From: WHUA01 sp963711215 | Lineage (GTDB): Bacteria; Pseudomonadota; Alphaproteobacteria; UBA8366 | Reading direction: 5' to 3' | Length of the DNA: 64,000 nucleotides | NCBI GenBank assembly: GCA_963711215.1 | Contig: CAVQDH010000002.1 | Location: forward strand, 1,176,753-1,240,752 | Shown here: piece after piece, positions 58,330 to 64,000 of the stretch | Position numbering within the stretch: the stretch's first letter is position 1 | How the letters are laid out: every line of letters begins with the position of its first letter | Made by a program: the position numbers and the translations under genes | Notes under the pieces: model-generated | Databases searched by the model: none | Told to the model about the DNA's origin: nothing | The model's input: the letters and a program-made list of their open reading frames with translations, nothing else

Positions 58330-59240
58330 AGCCGCACGTCCATGGCGCTGCGCAATCCGTCGCTCATCAGGTTGAAGCAGAGCGACGTCACGAAGATCAT
58401 GATGCCGGGCAGGGCGCAGAGCACCGGGTTGATGTAGATCGCCTGCCGCAAGGTGCTCAGCATCAGGCCCCAGTCGGCTTCCGGCGGCCGGACGCCGAGG
58501 CCGAGGAAGCTCAGCCCCGAGGCGATGATGATGCTGACGCTGACCAGGCTGGTGGCGAAGATGAAGACCGGCCCCAGCACGTTGCTCAGCACATGGGTGA
58601 TGATGATGCGCCGCGTCGAGGCGCCGGTGGCGCGGGCGGCATCGACGAAATCGTAGTTGCGCACCTGGGTGGTGACGCTTTCGGTCACGCGCGTGATCGA
58701 GGGGATCAGAACCAGCGTCAGCGCGATCATCCCGTTGCGGATGCCGGCGCCGAGCGCGCCCGAGATCGCAATCGCCAGCATGATCGACGGGAAAGCGTAG
58801 AACACGTCCATGAAGCGCATGATGAGCATGTTGATCCCGCCGCCGATATAGCCGGCGAGGAGGCCGAGCAGGCCGCCGATCAGCAGCGCGATGCCCACCG
58901 GCACCAGGCCCATCATGAGCGAGATGCGGCCGCCGTAGATCAGGCGCGAGAGCATGTCCCGGCCAAGCTCGTCCGTTCCGAGGAGATGGCCCGCCGTGCC
59001 GATCGGCGCGAGACGGCCCAGCATCTTCGCCTTGTAGGGGTCGGCGGGCGCGATATAGGGCGCGAAGATGGAAATCAGAATGATCGCGAGCACGATCAGC
59101 CCGCAGACGACGGTCGTCGGATCGCGCCGCAGCCGCCGGACCACATTGCTCCAATAGCCTTGCCCTTTGTCGCCGGGCTCCGATGTTCCCTTGGCCGCGG
59201 ATGGCGGCGGTCGACGCGCTTTCGATATCAACCTCCGCAT
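58326..59240 (-). CDS. ABC transporter permease, DppC/OppC type (second system)
   Basis: The 304-residue permease has 'VVCGLIVLAIILISIFAPYIAPADPYKAKMLGRLAP', 'LGTDELGRDMLSRLIYGGRISLMMG' and the EAA loop 'DFVDAARATGASTRRIIITHVLSN'. The start is uncertain. The ATG at 59240 keeps the frame, but the ATG at 59274 lies only four bases past the upstream permease stop and opens a protein-like sequence ('TQANAIRRPNDAEVDIESA') in another frame; one indel near 59190 would join it to 'GDKGQGYWSNVVRRLRRD'. Confidence 0.9.
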   Translation of the reverse strand: MRRLISKARRPPPSAAKGTSEPGDKGQGYWSNVVRRLRRDPTTVVCGLIVLAIILISIFAPYIAPADPYKAKMLGRLAPIGTAGHLLGTDELGRDMLSRLIYGGRISLMMGLVPVGIALLIGGLLGLLAGYIGGGINMLIMRFMDVFYAFPSIMLAIAISGALGAGIRNGMIALTLVLIPSITRVTESVTTQVRNYDFVDAARATGASTRRIIITHVLSNVLGPVFIFATSLVSVSIIIASGLSFLGLGVRPPEADWGLMLSTLRQAIYINPVLCALPGIMIFVTSLCFNLMSDGLRSAMDVRL

Positions 59241-59278
59241 CGTTGGGCCGGCGTATGGCGTTCGCTTGGGTCATTTCG

Positions 59279-60232
59279 TCAGTACCGCCTTATCCGAGGA
59301 TCGACCCAGGTCTGGAACAGGTCGACGAGCAGGTTGAGAGCGACAAAGAACATCGCCAGCACGAGGATCGTCCCCTGCAGCACGGGCAGGTCGCGCCGGA
59401 AGATCGCCTCGTTCATCAGGAAGCCCGTGCCGGGCCAGGTGAAGATCGATTCGATCAGGATCGAGCCGCCCATGAGGTGTCCGAGCTCAAGCCCGATGAC
59501 CGCCATGACGGTCGGCATCGCGTTCTTGATCACGTGGTAGAGGATCGTCCATTTCGACAGGCCCTTCGACCGCAGCGTCTGGACGAACTCCTGGCTCAGC
59601 GCCTCCGCGACGCTGGCCCGCATGACGCGCGCGATGATGCCGGTCGGGATGACCGAGATGGCGATGACCGGCAGGATCAGGTAGCGCAGATTCTCGAGAT
59701 CGGGCTTCCAGCCTTCCGGGCCGTTCGGGCCGATGCCCATCGCCGGCAGCCAGTTGAGCTGGACCGAGAAGATGATCACGAGGACGATCGCCAGCCAGTA
59801 GTTCGGCACGCTGACGCCGGTGATCGCGATCGACGAGATCAGCTTGTCGAACCAGCGGCCATGCGCGTAGGCCGCGGCGGTTCCGAGCACGAGCGCCGTC
59901 GGAATCAGCACCAGCGAGGCCGCGAACGCGAGCAGCAGCGTGTTCACGAGTGCCCGGCGAATTTCGCCGAGGACGGGACGGCCGGTGTTGATCGAGGTGC
60001 CGAGGTCGCCGGTAACCGCCCGCTCGAGCCACAGCCCGTACTGGACCGGCAGCGGCTTGTCGAAGCCGTAGATTTCCTTGATGGCCTGGACGTCGGCCTG
60101 CGATGCGTCGTCGGGCAGGACCGCGTCGAGCGGATTGCCCGGCCCGATATACACCAGCGAGAACACCATGATGGTGACGCCGAGTGCGATCGGAATGATG
60201 TAGAGGACACGCCGTATGATGTATCCAAGCAC
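59279..60232 (-). CDS. ABC transporter permease, DppB/OppB type (second system)
   Basis: The 317-residue permease begins 'LGYIIRRVLYIIPIALGVTIMVFSLVYIGPGNPLD' and has the EAA loop 'SVAEALSQEFVQTLRSKGLSKWTILYHVIKNA' and the family C-terminus 'LFQTWVDPRIRRY'. It lies 67 bases after the binding-protein gene, with a very strong stem-loop in the gap. It forms the channel with the DppC-type permease. Confidence 0.93.
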   Translation of the reverse strand: MLGYIIRRVLYIIPIALGVTIMVFSLVYIGPGNPLDAVLPDDASQADVQAIKEIYGFDKPLPVQYGLWLERAVTGDLGTSINTGRPVLGEIRRALVNTLLLAFAASLVLIPTALVLGTAAAYAHGRWFDKLISSIAITGVSVPNYWLAIVLVIIFSVQLNWLPAMGIGPNGPEGWKPDLENLRYLILPVIAISVIPTGIIARVMRASVAEALSQEFVQTLRSKGLSKWTILYHVIKNAMPTVMAVIGLELGHLMGGSILIESIFTWPGTGFLMNEAIFRRDLPVLQGTILVLAMFFVALNLLVDLFQTWVDPRIRRY

Positions 60233-60250
60233 GCGCTTTCTCCGGATGCC

Positions 60251-60285
60251 GCCGGGACGGCCCCCAGGCGGGGGGCCGTCCCGGC
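60251..60285 (-). other. Exceptionally strong intercistronic stem-loop
   Basis: A perfect 15-bp GC-rich stem (60251-60265 with 60271-60285) has a 5-base loop, between the binding-protein stop and the first permease start. There is no T-run. It probably protects the binding-protein mRNA and lowers permease expression. Confidence 0.7.
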
Positions 60286-60299
60286 GAGGATCAGACCGA

Positions 60300-61916
60300 C
60301 TACTTTTCCTTGTAGACGGACGTCAGATCGACGTACCAGCTCTGCGGCGGAACGAAGCCGCGCACCTTCTTGCCGAGCGCCCGCGGATTGAGATCCTTGA
60401 CGATCCAGATCCAGGTGGCGTTGTCGACCAGCTTGGTGTGCACCTGGGCGAGGATCTCGTCCTGCTTTTCGGTGTCGAAGGTCTCGTTCACCTTCTTCAG
60501 CATCTCGTCGACCCAGGGGTCGGAGAAATGGCCCCAATTGCGCCCTTTCGGCGGGGCCATGTTGGACGGGAAGAAGCGGCCGAAGGCATTGAACGGATCC
60601 TGCGTGCCGTAGCTGTTGTTGATCGCATCGAAGCCTTTCTGGTCCGGGGCATCGGCGCCGCCGCGAGCGATCACGCGCATGGCGCCCCACTCGACGACTT
60701 CGAACTGCAGGTCGATGCCGACATCCTTCAGGTTCTGCTGGATGTACTCGTTCATCGGCAACGGCTGCATCTGGCCCGAGCCGCTGGTCGAAATCACGAC
60801 CTTGAGCTTGAGCGGATGGCCCGGACCGTAGCCCGCTTCCTTGAGAAGCTTCTTCGCCTCCGCCGGATCATAGCGAATCTTGAAGGTCGGGTGGCCGTAC
60901 CACGGATTGCCGGGATTGACCTGGCCATAGGACGGCTCCGCCATGCCGCCGAGCAGCTTCACGAGGCCGTCCCGGTTGATCGCGAGGTTCACCGCCTTGC
61001 GGACGCGGATGTCGCGGAAGGGCGAGTTGTTGATCATGCTGACCGTGTAAGGCCAGATATGCGGGTAGGTGTTCGTGACGATCTGCATGCCCGCGGCCTT
61101 GAGGCGCGGGATGGTGTCCGGCGACGGGGCTTCGACCCAGTCGACCTCGCCCGACAGAAGCGCCGCGGTGCGCGTTGCCGCCTCGGGGATGGGACGCAGG
61201 ATGATCGTCGACTTGGCGATCCGCTTCTTGTCCCAATAGTCGGCGAACGGCACCATCACCGCCCGGTCGCGCGGGACCAGCTTCTCCAGCTTGAAGGGAC
61301 CCGTGCCGGACGGCTGCGACCCGAACTTCGCCCAGTTCTTGCCGACCTTCTCGAACTGCGCCGGGCTGACGATCAGGAACCAGGTGAGCTGATAGGGAAG
61401 CTGCGAGTTGACGGTCGGCGTCGAGATCTCGACCGTGTAGTCGTCGATCTTCTTGATGTCTTTGACGCCCGGGATTCGCGCACGCAGCTCGGCGGCGCCC
61501 TTCGGGTCGAAATACGGCGCGTTCTTGTCGCGCAGCCGCTTCAGGCTGAAGACGACCGCGTCCGCATTGAAGGTCGAACCGTCATGGAACTTGACCCCCT
61601 TGCGCAGCTTGAAGATCCACTTCGTCTTGTCCTTGTCCTCGACATGCCACTCGGTGGCCAGCCCGGGCTCGATGGTCGCCGGCACGTCGGAACGCCGGAG
61701 ATTCCAGTTTACCAGGCCGTCGTAGAGCGTGAGGCCGCCAAACCGTTGACCTTCACCGCCCTGGCTCGGCGCGCCGGTCAGGGTCGGGATATCGGACACC
61801 GTCATAGCGATTCGGATTGTCGACTTCGGCTGCGCATTGGCGGATACCGCGAAAACTGTCATCGCGGCCGCCGTCAGCACGGATCCGAATAGACTCATAA
61901 TTCTTGTCTTGCGCAT
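60300..61916 (-). CDS. Oligopeptide-type ABC transporter substrate-binding protein (second system)
   Basis: The 538-residue SBP family 5 receptor has a signal peptide ('RIMSLFGSVLTAAAMTVFAVSANA', cleavage near residue 28). The mature part begins 'STIRIAMTVSDIPTLTGAPSQGGEG'. The family block 'WIFKLRKGVKFHDGSTFNADAVVFSLKRL' and 'IRVRKAVNLAINRDGLVKLLGG' are present. It is the first gene of an operon SBP-DppB-DppC-DppF-DppD followed by an amidase. The amidase gene upstream at the right edge is on the same strand, so receptor and hydrolases may serve one amide substrate. Confidence 0.92.
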   Translation of the reverse strand: MRKTRIMSLFGSVLTAAAMTVFAVSANAQPKSTIRIAMTVSDIPTLTGAPSQGGEGQRFGGLTLYDGLVNWNLRRSDVPATIEPGLATEWHVEDKDKTKWIFKLRKGVKFHDGSTFNADAVVFSLKRLRDKNAPYFDPKGAAELRARIPGVKDIKKIDDYTVEISTPTVNSQLPYQLTWFLIVSPAQFEKVGKNWAKFGSQPSGTGPFKLEKLVPRDRAVMVPFADYWDKKRIAKSTIILRPIPEAATRTAALLSGEVDWVEAPSPDTIPRLKAAGMQIVTNTYPHIWPYTVSMINNSPFRDIRVRKAVNLAINRDGLVKLLGGMAEPSYGQVNPGNPWYGHPTFKIRYDPAEAKKLLKEAGYGPGHPLKLKVVISTSGSGQMQPLPMNEYIQQNLKDVGIDLQFEVVEWGAMRVIARGGADAPDQKGFDAINNSYGTQDPFNAFGRFFPSNMAPPKGRNWGHFSDPWVDEMLKKVNETFDTEKQDEILAQVHTKLVDNATWIWIVKDLNPRALGKKVRGFVPPQSWYVDLTSVYKEK

Positions 61917-62378
61917 GGCTGGACACCAAACCTTTCAGTCAATCTGGAGCGAAGCCGGTTGTGACCGGCATTGATTGTGAGAAGCTCTACGGGGTAAGCC
62001 ACCTGCCGTTGGGAACGACCGGGATATGCGGCTTCGGAGCGTTGACTGCTGCATCGCACAATGCGTGCCAGATGCGGCGAACCGAAAAAAATCCGTTATG
62101 CGGTAAGGATTTTAATCATTCCGGTACAGGAACGTTTTGTTGTGCGCTGCAAATAAAATCGGCATCGAAATGAGTTGGGCGCAGTAACTGATTAAGATGC
62201 GAGCAGGGGCGATTCACGCGGGCAAATCCGCGCATGCCGGGCCGCATGGACGCGCTCAACGACGCGTTGAACACCGTGAGCGCGAAAAAAAGCCACCCGC
62301 GTCAGGTGGGCGCGGGTGGCGTACTCGGAAAGGTCGTCGCCGATGATGGCGCGTGCGTTGCGCGCCTTCAGACGGAGG
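61917..62378. other. 462-base gap: promoter region of the second oligopeptide-type importer
   Basis: It contains the terminator of the right-edge amidase (62284-62320), an inverted repeat GCGCTCA-N18-TGAGCGC (62252-62283) and a small hairpin GCCGG-TTGTGA-CCGGC (61954-61969) close to the binding-protein start. An AT-rich stretch at 62090-62170 probably includes the promoter. No gene is seen. Confidence 0.45.
62284..62320 (-). terminator. Intrinsic terminator of the right-edge amidase gene
   Basis: A perfect 10-bp stem (GCCACCCGCG at 62292-62301, complement at 62311-62320) with a 9-base loop is followed on the minus strand by seven T residues. It starts 58 bases past the amidase stop. Confidence 0.85.
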
Positions 62379-64000
62379 TCAGCGCGGCATGCGGAATATG
62401 TTCGCCGGCTCCTCGTCGCGGCGGAAGTCCTTGTTCAGCCGGTCCGCCATCGTCAGCGCATAGGGAAGGCCCTCGCACAGCTCGGCGAACAGCGTTTCGT
62501 CGAGCGCGAAGCCGTTGCGCGTCGCCAGCATCTCGCCGATCGCGCGCGTCTTGGGATCGATATCCAGCGACGCCGGCCCGGCATGCTTCGGCTCGATCAC
62601 GGGCTTCGTCATCCCGGCTTCCAGCGCCGGCCGGCGGGCACGCCATTCGGTGGCTTTTTCATAGGCATGCGCGATGGCGAGCGCGGTTGCGTCCGCGAAC
62701 GGCCGGCTCGCGATCTGCATCGACAGCGGCAGGCCCTTGGAACTGAAGCCGTTGCAGATTGAAACGGCGCCGCCGCCGATCACGTTGAACGCCGTCGTGA
62801 TCTTGGGCGACGCCCAGGAGGATACGGCCGTATGGTCGGCGATCTTCGATGCCGGGCCGTTGCCCAGCGTGAGCAGCGCGTCGTACCGGTCGAAGATGGT
62901 CTTCGCTTCGTCGATCAGGCGGCGGCGCGTCCGCATGGCGCTCATGTAGTCGAGCGCGGTGAACGCGCAGGCCGGCAGGATCCGGCGCCGGATGTCGCTG
63001 CTGAAGCCATAGGGCCGGTTGGCGAAATCGTCGTGGTGCACGCTCAGCAGCTCGGCTTCGGCGATCACGATCTTGACGTCGTAGTAGGCCCCGAGCGGGC
63101 TGAGCCGAACTTCCTCGACCGTGGCGCCCAGGCCCTTGAGCACTTCGATCGCCTTTTCCATGGCGGCCTTCTGTTCGGCGCTGGCCGATGTGTCCTCTTC
63201 ATAGAAGTGGCGGATCAGGCCGATGCGCACGCCCTTGAGATCGGTGCGCAGAGCGGCCCGATAATCCGGCAGCGGGACGTCCGCGCTGCCGGGGTCGACC
63301 GGATCGTAGCCGGCGATCGTTTGCAGCACGATGGCGCAGTCCTCGACCGTCCAGGTCATCGGACCGGCGTGGTCGAAGGTGAAGGAGTTGGCGATCACGC
63401 CGCGCTTGCTGACCAGGCCGTAGGTCGGCTTGAGGCCGACGATGCCGCACAGGCCGGCGGGATTGCGGATCGATCCGCCGGTGTCCGAGCCGAGCGCCGC
63501 CGGCACCAGGCCCGCGGCAACCGCCGCGCCCGAGCCGCTGGACGAGCCGCCGGGAACGTATTCGAGGTTCCAGGGATTGCGGGCGGGCGGGAAGGGCAGG
63601 TCGAAGGTCGGCCCGCCATGCGCGAACTCATGCGTCGCGAGCTTGCCCGTCAGCACGGCGCCCGCGTCCAGCAGCTTGCGTACGGTCACCGCGTCCTTTT
63701 GCGGGATGTTGTTCACGAGCTGATGCGAATGCGCCGTGGTGCGGATGCCGGCGGTGTCGTAGATGTCCTTGAGCGCGAAGGGAATGCCGTGCATCGGGCC
63801 GCGCCAATTGCCGGCGACGATCTCGGCTTCGGCCTTCTTCGCCTGGGCCAGCGCGACCTCCGGCGTCGGCAGCAGATAGGCGTCCAGCAGCGGGTTGATC
63901 GCTTCCCGCCGCGCCATCAGCGCCTGCAGGTATTCGACCGGTGAAAGCTTCTTGTCGCGGATGAGCGCGCCGGCGTCGGCAAGGCTCAAGAAATGCAGCT
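62379..64000 (-). CDS. Amidase (amidase signature family), 5' end beyond window
   Basis: At least 536 residues are visible. Codons before the TTG at 63989 ('LHF') continue the family-like N-terminus, so the gene starts outside the window. Catalytic residues are all present: Lys in 'GIPFALKDIYDTAG', cis-Ser and nucleophile Ser in 'PGGSSSGSGAAVAAGLVPAALGSDTGGSIRNPAG'. No frameshift interrupts it. It resembles the amidase at 54.5-56.2 kb along its whole length ('GIVGLKPTYGLVSKRGVIANSFTFDHAGPMTWTVEDCA'), which points to duplication. The substrate is unknown; GatA itself is unlikely because there is no gatB or gatC. Confidence 0.93.
   Translation of the reverse strand, partial: LHFLSLADAGALIRDKKLSPVEYLQALMARREAINPLLDAYLLPTPEVALAQAKKAEAEIVAGNWRGPMHGIPFALKDIYDTAGIRTTAHSHQLVNNIPQKDAVTVRKLLDAGAVLTGKLATHEFAHGGPTFDLPFPPARNPWNLEYVPGGSSSGSGAAVAAGLVPAALGSDTGGSIRNPAGLCGIVGLKPTYGLVSKRGVIANSFTFDHAGPMTWTVEDCAIVLQTIAGYDPVDPGSADVPLPDYRAALRTDLKGVRIGLIRHFYEEDTSASAEQKAAMEKAIEVLKGLGATVEEVRLSPLGAYYDVKIVIAEAELLSVHHDDFANRPYGFSSDIRRRILPACAFTALDYMSAMRTRRRLIDEAKTIFDRYDALLTLGNGPASKIADHTAVSSWASPKITTAFNVIGGGAVSICNGFSSKGLPLSMQIASRPFADATALAIAHAYEKATEWRARRPALEAGMTKPVIEPKHAGPASLDIDPKTRAIGEMLATRNGFALDETLFAELCEGLPYALTMADRLNKDFRRDEEPANIFRMPR

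Noticed and set aside
57250..59274. A 674-residue protein ending in the DppF-type ATPase
   Set aside because: Its first half is an out-of-frame reading of the DppC-type permease; the ATPase begins at 58329.
54499..64000. GatA of the Asp/Glu-tRNA amidotransferase
   Set aside because: The amidases share the signature fold with GatA, but gatB and gatC are absent, the genes are paralogous and linked to importers, and the sequences match stand-alone amidases better.

Overview
The window looks like chromosomal DNA of a high-GC alphaproteobacterium. The evidence is the short-form phosphatidylserine decarboxylase/PssA pair, CbtB/CbtA, a DUF6356 protein, a GH17-GT2 NdvB-type glucan synthase, an alphaproteobacterial-type GltB/GltD, frequent GTG/TTG starts with strong Shine-Dalgarno sequences, and many ABC importers. 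I cannot place it below class with confidence. No complete tRNA, rRNA, phage, transposase or CRISPR array is visible.

Layout. 1-5.1 kb: an unrecognised protein cut by the left edge, a LOG-family hydrolase, a LysM membrane protein, and the phosphatidylethanolamine operon psd-pssA. 5.2-13.7 kb (minus strand): an HMG-CoA-lyase-like enzyme with a family III CoA-transferase, then a dipeptide/oligopeptide-type ABC importer transcribed as ATPase, ATPase, binding protein, permease, permease. 14-16.7 kb: an NdvB-like beta-glucan synthase. 17.2-21.3 kb: an Lrp/AsnC regulator, a TIM-barrel epimerase-like gene, and methionine genes metY (O-acetylhomoserine sulfhydrylase) and metA; MetA carries the acetyl-CoA-type residue that matches MetY. 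22-24.6 kb: cobalt transporter CbtBA, cyanase and an ANTAR regulator. 24.9-28.1 kb: a MacA/MacB-like exporter. 28.4-34.5 kb: glutamate synthase gltB-gltD. 35.5-40.8 kb: an AGPS-like FAD oxidase, an MmgE/PrpD protein and a PAS histidine kinase. 41-44.7 kb: a DUF1007 protein, a NicO-family nickel/cobalt permease and a KefB-like antiporter. 44.9-47.3 kb: a crotonase lacking both catalytic glutamates, a carboxymuconolactone-decarboxylase-like protein, and a single-domain response regulator. 47.5-64 kb: an amide-utilisation-like region with an isochorismatase-family hydrolase, a complete LivKHMGF-type importer, three amidases and a second complete oligopeptide-type importer.

A striking property of the sequence is the number of single-base frameshifts (about 17 sites in 12 genes, including gltB, metY, livG and livF). 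In each case two adjacent frames join into one full-length family member with no other damage, so residual assembly error is more likely than gene decay. The affected genes are annotated here as whole genes.

The most interesting unexplained element is at 21.72-21.90 kb, upstream of metY. A near-perfect CRP-like box lies at exactly -41.5 from a weak promoter, followed by a strong intrinsic terminator that serves no visible gene and has an anti-Shine-Dalgarno-like C-rich loop. This is a candidate small RNA. I did not find a convincing wholly new multi-gene system. The amide-importer/amidase region and the divergent CoA-transferase/lyase/importer locus are the best places to look for undescribed catabolism.
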